From DT-110 sp964342305 (lineage in GTDB: Bacteria > Bacteroidota > Bacteroidia > Chitinophagales > Saprospiraceae): DNA of 64,000 nt. A program made the position numbers and the translations under genes. The stretch covers positions 1 through 64,000 of the forward strand of contig CAYFGK010000011.1 of the NCBI GenBank assembly GCA_964342305.1, written 5' to 3'. Within the stretch, counting starts at the first letter, position 1, and each line of letters opens with the position of its first letter. The notes beneath the pieces were generated by a model. That model saw only the letters and a program-made list of their open reading frames with translations, searched no databases and was not told the origin of the DNA. Below are positions 52,701 through 61,481 of the stretch, piece by piece.

Positions 52701-53808
52701 CAAGGTGAAAGGAAATCTGGGAAATTTGTATTTCCGACAAGGTGCCTACGATCAGGCTCAGCAGTATTTTCAGGAGAGTATCTCCATCGGCCGCCAACTG
52801 GATCCACCCCAGATCGACGCCCGCATTGTGGCCAACCTCGGTTTGACCTACATGAACCGGGGGGAATTCCAGGAAGGGATTCGCCAGCAAAAGGACCAAC
52901 TCCACATTTGCGAATCCAATAAAGACAAGCAGGGTTGCGCCACTATCCGCACCTATATGGGTATCGTTTATCTCGAACAAGGCGACTACGATTCGGCACT
53001 GGAGAGCTTTGAACTGGGCCTTGACATTAGTCGCGAACTGGGAAATAAGCACCTGGTATCCATCGCCATCGGGAATATCGGGATCGTATACGAGCGCAAG
53101 GGCGACTACAAACGGGCCATGTCGCACTACGTGGACGACCTGGAATTATGCGAACAGCTCGGCGACAAGCAGGGGACGGCCATTGCCCTTGGCCTGATCG
53201 GACAACTGCTGAATATTCAGGGTGATTTCTACAAGGCCATTGAGTACCTGCAGAAAAGCCTGATGATCTCCGAAGAGCTGAATTACCGGAAGGGCATTGC
53301 CAAGGCGGTCAATACTCTGGGCGACATCTTTTACTATCTGGAACAATACGACCGATCACTCCACTTTTATAACCGGGCGATTGACATGACCCGCCATATT
53401 GGGAATAAATTGGTTTTGGGAAGCAGCCTGGTGGAAAAAGGGCTGGTATTACTGGAGACCGGTGATCAGCATGCACTTGATGACATTGTACAGGAAGCAC
53501 TGGAAATTGCCGAAAACCTGGGCAATCCCGACCTGCTTTTTGATGCTCATCTGCTGGAAGCCCAGGCGGCCCGCCTGGCAAAGGACACTGAACGGGCGAA
53601 AAAGATACTCAGTAAACTGCTGGAGCGTGACCTGGATAAAGACCAGGAAGCTGCCGCCCGCTACGAATGGACAGTGCTCTTTCCCGACGATGAGGAGCAG
53701 TGGAAAGAAGCTCGTCGCTTATACGATGGCCTCTACCAGGATACGCCCCGATTCACCTACCAAAAGCGACTCGATGAACTCTCTGATCCTCCTGCCAGGG
53801 ATCATTGA
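49762..53808 (+). CDS. Adenylyl cyclase of the soluble-AC type with ATPase and TPR domains
   Basis: A 1,348-residue cytosolic protein with the layout of mammalian ADCY10. Cyclase domain 1 (about 20-185) has the two metal-binding Asp (D30 in LFLDLSGFTP, D80 in FAGDAF) but lacks the Asn/Arg pair. Cyclase domain 2 (about 235-400) has K281 (GDKGG) for base recognition and N354/R358 in VGNRVNLAARLM, while a position occupied by Thr in ADCY10 is Ala347. The two halves thus complement each other in one active site making cAMP. An AAA/NACHT-type ATPase follows (Walker A GEAGIGKS at 448-455; EDAHWLDD near 592), then about a dozen TPRs (about 860-1320). Start codon is TTG, after GAGG. The last 7 bp overlap the convergent GHL10 gene. 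Confidence 0.85.
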   Translation: MKYLIPHFIQEKLEQHEWHGEMPAYALFLDLSGFTPLTETLMDKGNPGAEELSIILNDIFGPLVHIVYERGGFIPYFAGDAFTAIFPESDDPALQTNLACLDAALTARNYFEDRDYQFGMFTIGLKIGLSFGPVEWGIVGRHQRAYYFRGAPIDTSASCQAFAKNKDFSLVMDESFRQRGIPDSITLTDLEPGFYGLTPESKLPSQAREIELPPLTEGVARQFLPEAVANYQQEGEFRSVCAVFISFDGISDHRLLNRFTSDVLEQMSNFSGYFKEIDFGDKGGVLVGFFGAPVSFENNVERALEFIYVLNQDLEDLRQRYNFRYRVGITEGTAYTGIVGGEERCQYAAVGNRVNLAARLMMYADWGEVLVDAEIRKNPYFHFQHKGDIKYKGIEGTIPTFKMVGKNDSYYSAYEGAMVGRDEEVQLLIDFSQPIFDGKSTGIAQIFGEAGIGKSRLTHELRKALESTDRIQWFVCQTDQILKKPFNPFVFFLRNYFDQSPDGSSEENTDHFERRFTTLLKQLDGIDHPDASELQEELVRTKSVLAALLGIVYFDSLWEQLDAKGRYRNTVQAIINLMLSESLIRPCVVELEDAHWLDDNSLELVQELVRNLPRYPVLLIITSRYLDDGSKPEFFPIDTLTEMHLPVIDIDLNFLNSDAARQFAEFHLRGPISDSFFTMLLRTTNSNPFYLQQLLEYFGEQEFLVQKDGKWMLADEHIQLSSSINSILTARIDRLSTLVKETVKAAAVIGREFEVPILTEVMKSHHDFSGQNGDTGKLLTEQIRVAEDGQIWQAMSELRYIFRHSLLREAAYNMQLRTRLQQLHRQIAEAIERLYPEKLEERYVDLAFHYEQAGVFDKTCDYLRKAADHARRNFQNQQALEFYEKLLEKLEEKSDSAHQIKTLISKGRVLELIGEWEECEAVYREALALAKKLRDVLLLGTTHNSLGQVLLLKGDYDDAQDRLQTAERLFESVEDQSGIVKVKGNLGNLYFRQGAYDQAQQYFQESISIGRQLDPPQIDARIVANLGLTYMNRGEFQEGIRQQKDQLHICESNKDKQGCATIRTYMGIVYLEQGDYDSALESFELGLDISRELGNKHLVSIAIGNIGIVYERKGDYKRAMSHYVDDLELCEQLGDKQGTAIALGLIGQLLNIQGDFYKAIEYLQKSLMISEELNYRKGIAKAVNTLGDIFYYLEQYDRSLHFYNRAIDMTRHIGNKLVLGSSLVEKGLVLLETGDQHALDDIVQEALEIAENLGNPDLLFDAHLLEAQAARLAKDTERAKKILSKLLERDLDKDQEAAARYEWTVLFPDDEEQWKEARRLYDGLYQDTPRFTYQKRLDELSDPPARDH

Positions 53809-56492
53809 CCCTCATACAAATGGTAATACCCCTGTTGCACGCGGAAGTCAGATACCTGTCCCTGCCAGGCTTCCCATACGCCCATGGCGCTCAGACCCGG
53901 GGTTCCCGGGGCTGGTTGCAGCCCCGTAGTAAACCAGTTGAATTGGTTAGGATAGGTACGATACAAGCCATCCAGCAGGTAAGCAGCCAACCGCACCGAC
54001 TGAAAAGCCTCCGGTTCTTTGGGCGAAAGCCGAACCACCCACTGTTGTCCGTTTTTACCGGCATCCGCCATGCGAAGTACGTCCAGGTCAACCATTTCCA
54101 GAACGGCCGGGTCGATATTTTCCAGTAGTGAAGGCCGACCATCGGGCTGACCCGATGCCGCAGGCAGTGAAAAAGCTAAGTAGGGACGCTGTACCTCCAT
54201 ACCCGCCCGATAACCCGCAAAGGTCAGTAACCGCATGCCCGGCTGCGCCAGGACGTGATCCGGTCCCGGCAGGTCAATCCGCCCGCTCTGCCAATGCAGG
54301 CCGGTCTTCGTCCAGGTCATATTGCGGGTATAAGCTTGCATATTCAGCGTTCGCATGGCTACCCCCAACTGATGGCGTGCATTCCAGTATTGCGACAGCT
54401 CAGCAACGGTCAGGCCGTACCTGACTGGTAGCGGGCCGCCGACATCCATGGGTCGGGGCAGCATCGGACCCTCGACCCGCTGTGCTCCCAGTGGATTGGG
54501 GCGGTCGACCACCACTACCGAGATTCCCTGTTGGCTGCACCAGCGCAGAGTACGGTAGAGCACATCGAGGTTAGGATCCCAGGCCGAACCGTCGAGTTGC
54601 AGGTGGATCACGATCATATCGACCGACCGGGACAAGGCAGCATCTAAATTCCGATAGGCTTCATCGGCACCCAATCCCGCCTGCCCTGCATCAACGAACC
54701 CGGAAAAAGTACTTTCCGAACGGGCCGCCAATTCCTGATAACTCCCCGGAGAAAGGCCGTGGCTCGCATCCAGGTGCGTCAGTAAGGCCCAGCGTTTATT
54801 GCGCAAGACGTCAGGTTTCAGGGTAGTAAGCACACTCCAGCCAGTCTGAAATCCGCGGAGAGTCGGTGGAGGAGGATCCCGAAAAAAAGTAGGCAAGGGT
54901 CCCGCCTGTTGCAGGGTGAAGGAGGGCATAGTCACCACTGTGCGGTTACTCTCATTGCCGGCCCGATCAACTGCGCGAAGGGATACCCGGGCCAGGGCAT
55001 CGAGCACCTGGTTGGCCGGAGGCATGGGGCTGGGTGGTTGGGTAGCTGGCAAGCCCGCTTTGCGGGCAAAGAGTGGTAAACGAACCATTCGGGTATTTCC
55101 TCCCCGAATTTCGTAGGTGTCGGATTGGCCAGCGTAGCCGTAGGCGAGTATCCAGCGGGAAACGGGCTCGCCGGGATCGGGCTGCCAGGTAACCAGGAGG
55201 GAATCGCCCTGCACTACGCCATCGACGCGCGGTGGCTGTGGCGGACTCGCATCTAACCACGGTGAGGCGGGGACCAGGGCGGGCTTTTGGTAGGGCCCTT
55301 CCAGTAGTTCGCGGGCGAGGGTCGGATGATTGACCAGTGGAGCGATGCTCCAGTGCACAGTACCCGGAGCGTCGCTTATCTGCCCGCGGGTGATCATGAT
55401 CTGGTTGATGGTCTCATCAACGGCAGCTTCCCCTTCCTTACGTCCAATGCTCATACCCGGCCACAGATGCCGTTGCATGGTATTTTGCTCTGCCCACCAA
55501 TCGAGCAGGACCGGATAGCTTTGGGGTACCTGGTTCACCGGCCAGTAAAGTTGCGGTGTCCAGTAATCGACCCAGCCTTCCCGGAACCACTTGCGGGCAT
55601 CGGCGTAGAGTTCGGCGTACTGGTCGAACCCCTGAATACTGGGCGGATTACCCGGACGCCAGATACCGAAGGGGCTGATCCCGAATTTGACGTGCGGCTT
55701 GCGGGCTTTGATGGTGTCGTATAACTGATGGATGAAGGTATCGACCGCTGCCCTCCGCCAGTCATCCTTGCTGAGGGTCCCTCCATTATTTTGGTAAGCC
55801 CGGAAATCATCGCCATCGGGAAAATCGGCTCCTTCATTATAAGACGGGTACGGATAAAAGTAATCGTCGAAGTGGATACCATCGAGATTATAGCGATCGA
55901 TCAGGTCGACCACTACGGCCGTAGTATGACTCTGGGTTTGCGGGTGGGTGGGTTTCATCCACCAATAGCCGGTGGCCAGGGGCACCACGAGTTCTGGTTT
56001 TTGTTTAACGATGGAGGCATTGGTCACCTCCTTACCGGTAGGATGATGCGCCCGGTAGGGATTGAGCCAGGCGTGCAATTCCAGTCCCCGCCGGTGTGCC
56101 TCATCGATCCAGAAAGCCAGCGGATCGTAATAGGGTTGGGGAGCTTCCCCCTGCTGACCGGTCAGAAAATACGACCACGGCTCGAGGGGGCTGTCGTAGA
56201 GGGCATCCGCCTGGGGACGTACCTGAAAGACCACGGCATTGAAGTTGTGGTCGGCCAGCAGATCGAGGAGGGCCCGGGCTTCCTGCTTTTGCTGAGCGAC
56301 CGGAAGACCTGGTTTACTGGGCCAGTTGATATTGGCAACCGTGGCTACCCAGGCGGCCCGGAATTCGCGGGGTACCGGAGAGGGGTCGACTGGTTCGGGA
56401 ATAGTTTCTGTTTGTTGAGCGGGTTCGGGAGTGCCGCATTGCAAAAGGGTTATTGACAAACATAAGGTTAGAAGATAGCCAAGGCCGCGCAT
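53802..56492 (-). CDS. GHL10 (DUF187) glycoside-hydrolase-like lipoprotein
   Basis: An 896-residue protein. The start at 56492 yields a lipoprotein signal (MRGLGYLLTLCLSITLLQC). Residues about 45-400 are the GHL10 TIM barrel (EFRAAWVATVANINWPSKPG, FNAVVFQVRPQADALYDS, GLELHAWLNPYRAHHP, DGIHFDDYFYPYP, GISPFGIWRPG). The remaining 450 residues include a fibronectin-like segment and a domain I cannot name. The barrel probably cleaves peptidoglycan or polysaccharide; substrate is unproven. Tail-to-tail overlap of 7 bp with the cyclase gene. Confidence 0.87.
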   Translation of the reverse strand: MRGLGYLLTLCLSITLLQCGTPEPAQQTETIPEPVDPSPVPREFRAAWVATVANINWPSKPGLPVAQQKQEARALLDLLADHNFNAVVFQVRPQADALYDSPLEPWSYFLTGQQGEAPQPYYDPLAFWIDEAHRRGLELHAWLNPYRAHHPTGKEVTNASIVKQKPELVVPLATGYWWMKPTHPQTQSHTTAVVVDLIDRYNLDGIHFDDYFYPYPSYNEGADFPDGDDFRAYQNNGGTLSKDDWRRAAVDTFIHQLYDTIKARKPHVKFGISPFGIWRPGNPPSIQGFDQYAELYADARKWFREGWVDYWTPQLYWPVNQVPQSYPVLLDWWAEQNTMQRHLWPGMSIGRKEGEAAVDETINQIMITRGQISDAPGTVHWSIAPLVNHPTLARELLEGPYQKPALVPASPWLDASPPQPPRVDGVVQGDSLLVTWQPDPGEPVSRWILAYGYAGQSDTYEIRGGNTRMVRLPLFARKAGLPATQPPSPMPPANQVLDALARVSLRAVDRAGNESNRTVVTMPSFTLQQAGPLPTFFRDPPPPTLRGFQTGWSVLTTLKPDVLRNKRWALLTHLDASHGLSPGSYQELAARSESTFSGFVDAGQAGLGADEAYRNLDAALSRSVDMIVIHLQLDGSAWDPNLDVLYRTLRWCSQQGISVVVVDRPNPLGAQRVEGPMLPRPMDVGGPLPVRYGLTVAELSQYWNARHQLGVAMRTLNMQAYTRNMTWTKTGLHWQSGRIDLPGPDHVLAQPGMRLLTFAGYRAGMEVQRPYLAFSLPAASGQPDGRPSLLENIDPAVLEMVDLDVLRMADAGKNGQQWVVRLSPKEPEAFQSVRLAAYLLDGLYRTYPNQFNWFTTGLQPAPGTPGLSAMGVWEAWQGQVSDFRVQQGYYHLYEGQ

Positions 56493-56582
56493 GGGAATAG
56501 ATTTTGGGATTTGTCTGGCCTCCAAGATACCATTCAAGCGTTGTAAAGCCCAAGCTACGATCGATTATTCTAATCGGCCAGT

Positions 56583-57557
56583 TTATCCCAGGCTTCGCTT
56601 TTTTTGCGAAAGCATTGAGAACGAAAAAGACTTGTCCATGAATCTATGTTCTTTCCGCCAATGGCGTAAATCCTTGTAGATCGACACCCCAAAAGCCGAA
56701 ACGGATAATAAGATCATGATGAGTCCGAACAAATACAAGCCCAGAAACAAGCCGATACCCAGGTGTAAACCGATCATTCCTGCCAGCCAGTAAACCCGTA
56801 ACCTCGGAACGAACATGCCGATAAAATAAAAGGTCTCCAGAATCATTGTCAGCCAGCTCAGGACCATGGGAATTACCGGCACGTAAGCCAGCCACCGCAA
56901 ATCGAATTGACGAAAATCGGGTTGCACCATGGACCGGTACAGCACATTACCCTCCCACCAGTTGGAGTAAGCCATCTTTTCGTAACCAGCCGAAAAATAC
57001 ACCAGGCACAAATGGATCTGTAGGACCCGGATCGACAGGGTCGACGACCACGTGGGTTCGGGATTAGCGCGACCCTGCCGAGCATCGAGTGACCACACTT
57101 TACCTACCGGCATCAACACCATATAAAACAGAGAAATATGCAGGAAGATATCGACTCCGTACATGAAGGTGGGCAGCGTACTCATAATGACGTAATGGCA
57201 CAGATAGGCGATCACTGCCCAGATGCGGGTATACCAGCCAAGCAGTAAACCCAGACCCGCTCCCACATATACCCAGAAAAAAAGGTATATAAATTGCACA
57301 TCGGTCAGGCCGTAGGGTTCCACCCACGTGAATAAAACCTCCATGTGTAGGTGCCAGAATTGATTGAGCGCCCGGGTCAGTTCCCACTGTACCCAGCCCT
57401 CACGGCCCAGAAAATTAGCCCAATCCGGCAACCACAAAAATGCTTGTACCAGCAAAAAAAGCGATAGAAGGATACGAAACAAGCCCAGGGTCCGCACATC
57501 GGCAGGACGAGTAAAAAAATCGTTGAAGCGTTGCCGTAAGTTGTTGAGTAGGTCCAT
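56583..57557 (-). CDS. HTTM-domain membrane protein
   Basis: A 324-residue integral membrane protein with about eight hydrophobic segments, beginning FFTRPADVRTLGLFRILLSLFLL. This is the HTTM domain shared with vitamin K-dependent gamma-carboxylases; bacterial members of unknown role are common. Third and last gene of a minus-strand operon (3-bp gap from the gene before). A GCGAAAGC mini-hairpin motif falls in its last codons (56606). Confidence 0.78.
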   Translation of the reverse strand: MDLLNNLRQRFNDFFTRPADVRTLGLFRILLSLFLLVQAFLWLPDWANFLGREGWVQWELTRALNQFWHLHMEVLFTWVEPYGLTDVQFIYLFFWVYVGAGLGLLLGWYTRIWAVIAYLCHYVIMSTLPTFMYGVDIFLHISLFYMVLMPVGKVWSLDARQGRANPEPTWSSTLSIRVLQIHLCLVYFSAGYEKMAYSNWWEGNVLYRSMVQPDFRQFDLRWLAYVPVIPMVLSWLTMILETFYFIGMFVPRLRVYWLAGMIGLHLGIGLFLGLYLFGLIMILLSVSAFGVSIYKDLRHWRKEHRFMDKSFSFSMLSQKKRSLG

Positions 57558-57560
57558 AGG

Positions 57561-58061
57561 TCAATACAAGCTAAAGGTGATTTCGTAAAATGTATCTTCG
57601 ATAATAGCCGAATCCCGACGCTGTTCCTGCATCTCGGGGTAGATCATACCATTCATGCGGTAGGTGATACGGTCCATGGTGGGATATTCATTGAGCAAAA
57701 AAGTGGAGGCCGAACGGGCACTCAGGTCAATGAACATACTATCCTTAGCAGAGTGTACTTTATATCCGTAGAAGCGGTTCTCGGATTCCAGGTTGTGGGT
57801 AAAGAACCGGAAATCCTCATTGGTGGATAATCGTATCGTATCACCGGCCCGATTGGACAGGATGGCCTCAATCTCGGTACTCTTCCCTATATCTGGCGTA
57901 AAAAAAGCAAATCGCCAGGCCGAATAATTAACAGATGTCAGACAGGCCAGGGGAGCTTCCAGCTTACCGTTGAAGATTCCCAGAGGCAACATTCGCAGGA
58001 TGACAGCCGTGACCAGGCACAGGTGCAGGGTCGTCAGTCCGTAAACCAATTTTTTATACAT
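57561..58061 (-). CDS. Membrane-anchored protein of unknown function, HTTM partner
   Basis: A 166-residue protein starting MYKKLVYGLTTLHLCLVTAVIL, a single N-terminal membrane anchor, with a beta-rich extracytoplasmic part. The ATG at 58061 is preferred to the TTG at 58082. It is 3 bp from the HTTM gene, so they are almost certainly functional partners. Family not recognised. Confidence 0.65.
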   Translation of the reverse strand: MYKKLVYGLTTLHLCLVTAVILRMLPLGIFNGKLEAPLACLTSVNYSAWRFAFFTPDIGKSTEIEAILSNRAGDTIRLSTNEDFRFFTHNLESENRFYGYKVHSAKDSMFIDLSARSASTFLLNEYPTMDRITYRMNGMIYPEMQEQRRDSAIIEDTFYEITFSLY

Positions 58062-58127
58062 AATCGGAGGGGTTGTGGACAAAAAGGAACCGGAAAACCA
58101 GGCTATCTGGCTTTCCGGTGAAGGACT

Positions 58128-58541
58128 TTAGCGCAGGCGCGGATCAGGATACTGATTGGCAATTTCCTGCAACCGGGCGAACTTCTTCTTTCCGAGCATA
58201 CTGGCGAGTTTGGTTTCACCTTCCGTGTAGATGTAAAACACCTCATTTTCACTGCGGTCACCTGCTATGAACGTCCACTTAATGCCTTTGGACATTTCAC
58301 CTCCTTTGCGGCTGATGGCTTTCAGGTCTTTCATTTGAATACGCTTGCGGCCATAGGTTTCCTTGCCATTGTCAAATACCAGGCGATACTCGCTTGCATC
58401 GACTCCTTCAAACAGTTTAATGATCTCTTTTTGGTGTTCGTCACTAATACCTTTTTTACCTTTTTGCGCAGAAGCCTGAAAAGTGCAAGCCATCAGGACC
58501 AAGACGCAGAGAAACCACTTAACATTTCTGATGATTGTCAT
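58128..58541 (-). CDS. Small secreted basic protein of unknown function
   Basis: A 137-residue protein with a signal peptide (MTIIRNVKWFLCVLVLMACTFQASAQ) and a Lys-rich body. No family recognised. It lies 66 bp upstream of the HTTM pair on the same strand and may lead that operon. Confidence 0.6.
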   Translation of the reverse strand: MTIIRNVKWFLCVLVLMACTFQASAQKGKKGISDEHQKEIIKLFEGVDASEYRLVFDNGKETYGRKRIQMKDLKAISRKGGEMSKGIKWTFIAGDRSENEVFYIYTEGETKLASMLGKKKFARLQEIANQYPDPRLR

Positions 58542-58685
58542 AATTCGATTTTAGGGTTAATTAATTTTCAATAAAGTCCGTAAAAAGAATGGTGAAAAAA
58601 TCATCCGAACGAGTGATTTTGGTACTCAACCAACCTATAATGGGTCTTTTTCGGACCCTTTTAAATGAATTAAACCAGTTATTTC

Positions 58686-59777
58686 ATGTCGAACGCAAAG
58701 TATTACTGCTCCGGTCAGCTACCATTTTGGACCAATTCCGGCATCCTGATCGTAATTTTGATCAGCTGGTGTTTTCCGGAGTTGTTAGCCCAATCCTTCA
58801 CTTTCTATCGCACAGGCCCCGATACGGCCAGGACCGTACAACCCGACGGGGGTATTTGCCTGATGGGCGGCCGTACCGAAGACGACGGGGCCATGCGCTG
58901 GTTCCTCGAGCGTAGCAAAGGGGGCGATATCCTCGTGCTGCGGACCAGTGGTTCCGACGGATACAACGACTACCTCTTTACCCAACTGGGCGTGCCGGTT
59001 CACTCCGTGGAAACCATTCTGTGTCATAGCCGGGAGGCATCCTACCACCCTTACGTACACCAGCGTATCCGGGAAGCCGACGCCATTTGGTTCGCAGGCG
59101 GTGATCAATCGACCTACGTGGAGTACTGGCGCGACAGTCCCGTCGATAGCCTGATCAATCGGGCACTGACCCAGCGGAACATCGCCATTGGTGGTACCAG
59201 CGCCGGCATGGCCATTCTGGGCACCCCTTATTTCAGCGCTACGGTGGGAACCATCCAGTCCGATGAGGCCCTGGCAAACCCCTTTCACCAGGCGATGACC
59301 GTTGACTCCCGGCCATTCATCCGGTTACCCATTCTGGCACAAACCATTACCGATACACACTACAGCGAGCGGCAGCGTCAGGGGCGACACGTAGCCTTCC
59401 TCGCCCGCGCGTATCTCCGGGAAGGCTACCCCATGCGGGGCATTGCCTGTGATGAGTACACAGCTGTTTGCATCGACCCATCGGGTCTTGCACACGTCTA
59501 TGGCGATTACCCCGACAAAGAAGATGTAGCCTACTTCCTGCAGGTGAGTTGTGAAGGCGAAAAAACGGGGCCAGAACGCTTAGAAGCAGGTCAACCGCTA
59601 ACTTGGTCGCGGCAACAGCAGGCAATTCGGGTGTACAAGGTCCCCGGCAATCCCGATGGCAGCCATACATTCGACCTCACTACCTGGACCAACGGTGAGG
59701 GCGGAAGCTGGGAATCCTGGTGGGTGGAAGATGGCAAATGGCAATCGGGACCGGGCCAGGCACCTCAATGCCGGTGA
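58686..59777 (+). CDS. Cyanophycinase-like S51 peptidase, exported
   Basis: A 363-residue S51-family protein. Hydrophobic N-terminal signal about 18-36; the nucleophile is Ser172 in IGGTSAGMAILG; ICLMGGRTEDDGAM and IWFAGGDQSTYVEYW are further family blocks. True cyanophycinases split cyanophycin to Asp-Arg dipeptides; with leucyl aminopeptidase nearby, peptide degradation is plausible. The C-terminal 60 residues end in a Trp-rich stretch not typical of the family. Confidence 0.82.
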   Translation: MSNAKYYCSGQLPFWTNSGILIVILISWCFPELLAQSFTFYRTGPDTARTVQPDGGICLMGGRTEDDGAMRWFLERSKGGDILVLRTSGSDGYNDYLFTQLGVPVHSVETILCHSREASYHPYVHQRIREADAIWFAGGDQSTYVEYWRDSPVDSLINRALTQRNIAIGGTSAGMAILGTPYFSATVGTIQSDEALANPFHQAMTVDSRPFIRLPILAQTITDTHYSERQRQGRHVAFLARAYLREGYPMRGIACDEYTAVCIDPSGLAHVYGDYPDKEDVAYFLQVSCEGEKTGPERLEAGQPLTWSRQQQAIRVYKVPGNPDGSHTFDLTTWTNGEGGSWESWWVEDGKWQSGPGQAPQCR

Positions 59778-59855
59778 ATCTCCATTCCGGATAAAAGTCC
59801 ACGGTTTATCTCGAAGGTAAACAGCAATAGTCACTGGTCTGGCTTGGCTTTCGCC

Positions 59856-59890
59856 AAAATGAGGAGAGGCATTCTGTGCCCCTCATTTTT
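59856..59890. terminator. Terminator between convergent genes
   Basis: AAAATGAGG pairs with CCTCATTTT across an inner loop, with A and T tracts outside, between the S51 and pepA stops. A GGCTTTCGCC-A4 mini-hairpin overlaps its left edge (59846). Confidence 0.65.
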
Positions 59891-59896
59891 CAATGA

Positions 59897-61381
59897 TCAG
59901 CCCTGGTCAGACAATTTGCGGAGGTAAGCGATGAGTAGGCGTACCCCGAATCCGGTAGCACTTTTCATCTTGGTCATTGTTGTCTCGGAGAATGCAACCC
60001 CCGCGATATCAAGGTGAGCCCAGGCAGGATGGTTTTCGGTGAAAAACTCCAAAAATTTGGCCGCTCCGATGGCGCCTGCCAGCGGCCGCCCACTGAAGTT
60101 TCGGATATCGGCCACATCGGAATGCAGGTCTTCCTCGTACTCTTCCCATAAAGGCAGACGCCAGATGCGTTCTCCACTCTGATCACTTGCCCGGTAGAGG
60201 TCGGCTGCCAATTGATCATTATTTGCAAAAAGAGCGGCTCCCTTCGTACCAAAGGTGCTCATGGCTGATCCCGTCAGGGTAGCCAGGTCGATGAGTATCC
60301 GGGGTTGGTACTGGCTGACCAGGTAGTTAATAGCATCGGCGAGGATGAGCCTGCCTTCCGCATCAGTATCGATGATCTCAATGGTCTTTCCCGCATAAGA
60401 GGAGATGACATCACTGGGCTTGATGGCACGGGTTCCCACACTGTTATCCGTAACGGGAACGGCTACCACCAGATCAAGGGGTAATTGCAGCCGGGCCGCT
60501 AATTCTATTGTTCCCAGTACTGCTGCGGCACCCCCCATATCACTTTTCATCTGGTGCATCTGATTAGAGGGCTTTATCGACACACCTCCCGTATCAAAGG
60601 TTACCCCCTTACCTACCAGTGCTACCGGAGTTTTATTGGTTCCCCCTTTATAGGTAGCTACAATAAGGGTAGCGGGGTCCTCGCTTCCCCTATTCACGGC
60701 CAGCAAGGCATGAAACCCTTGTTCTTCGAGTTGATCACGATCCAGCACCATCACCTCGTACCCATATAACTTTCCAGATGATTCGGCCCAGGCTACCAAA
60801 TTTTCCGGTCTCTTGTGGTTACTTGGTGCATTGACCAGATCCATGATACCGGCCAGGGTGCTGCCGGTATTGCCTCCTCGTTCACCCGCTTCACGAACGA
60901 GATCAAGCATCGGGATATCGGCGAGCAAATAACAGGTAGCACCAGTTTTCCACAGGGGGTGCTCCCCGGGATCAGACGACTTAAAGCGACCGGGATCATA
61001 CCCGCCGAGATAAAGGCCTTCGGTAGCTGCCTCCAGCAGGGATGGTAATAGATCATCACCGATAGTACCCGACCGCACATCGATGCTCACCGCCTGTAAG
61101 GGTAATCCACGAAATGATTTGGAGAGATCACGGAAAGCATGCACCCATTTCAGGCGTTCATTACCTTCACCCAGCCCGAGGAGAACGACCTTTTCATCCC
61201 CGGTCAGCAAACTGACTCTTTGCCCGTAATCGGCCGAAAAATCTTGCTGAAGCCAGGCTTGGGATTGCCCCAGCACACCCGCCAACCGAAGCAGGTGTGT
61301 CGACAAACTGGCATCCTTCCGAAAGGGAATAATTCGCAGATTTGTATCTTTTGGTTTTTGGGCTTGTGCAATTATCTTCAT
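59897..61381 (-). CDS. pepA: Leucyl aminopeptidase, M17 family
   Basis: A 494-residue M17 aminopeptidase that removes N-terminal residues using two metal ions. The catalytic region has KGVTFDTGGVSIKPSNQMHQMK near 258-280 and IDTDAEGRLILADA near 337-350, with the metal-binding Lys, Asp and Glu residues in place. N-terminal macro-like domain about 1-165. Cytosolic; turns over peptides. A weak -7 box (TACCTTTA) lies about 40 bp upstream. Confidence 0.94.
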   Translation of the reverse strand: MKIIAQAQKPKDTNLRIIPFRKDASLSTHLLRLAGVLGQSQAWLQQDFSADYGQRVSLLTGDEKVVLLGLGEGNERLKWVHAFRDLSKSFRGLPLQAVSIDVRSGTIGDDLLPSLLEAATEGLYLGGYDPGRFKSSDPGEHPLWKTGATCYLLADIPMLDLVREAGERGGNTGSTLAGIMDLVNAPSNHKRPENLVAWAESSGKLYGYEVMVLDRDQLEEQGFHALLAVNRGSEDPATLIVATYKGGTNKTPVALVGKGVTFDTGGVSIKPSNQMHQMKSDMGGAAAVLGTIELAARLQLPLDLVVAVPVTDNSVGTRAIKPSDVISSYAGKTIEIIDTDAEGRLILADAINYLVSQYQPRILIDLATLTGSAMSTFGTKGAALFANNDQLAADLYRASDQSGERIWRLPLWEEYEEDLHSDVADIRNFSGRPLAGAIGAAKFLEFFTENHPAWAHLDIAGVAFSETTMTKMKSATGFGVRLLIAYLRKLSDQG

Positions 61382-61481
61382 GAACGTCTTTTAGGGCAGC
61401 TTGCAAGCTTTAGAATAGCTAAAGGTACGAAAACGCGACTATTCACTCTGATTAATTGACCTAACAATAAAACCAACGCCT

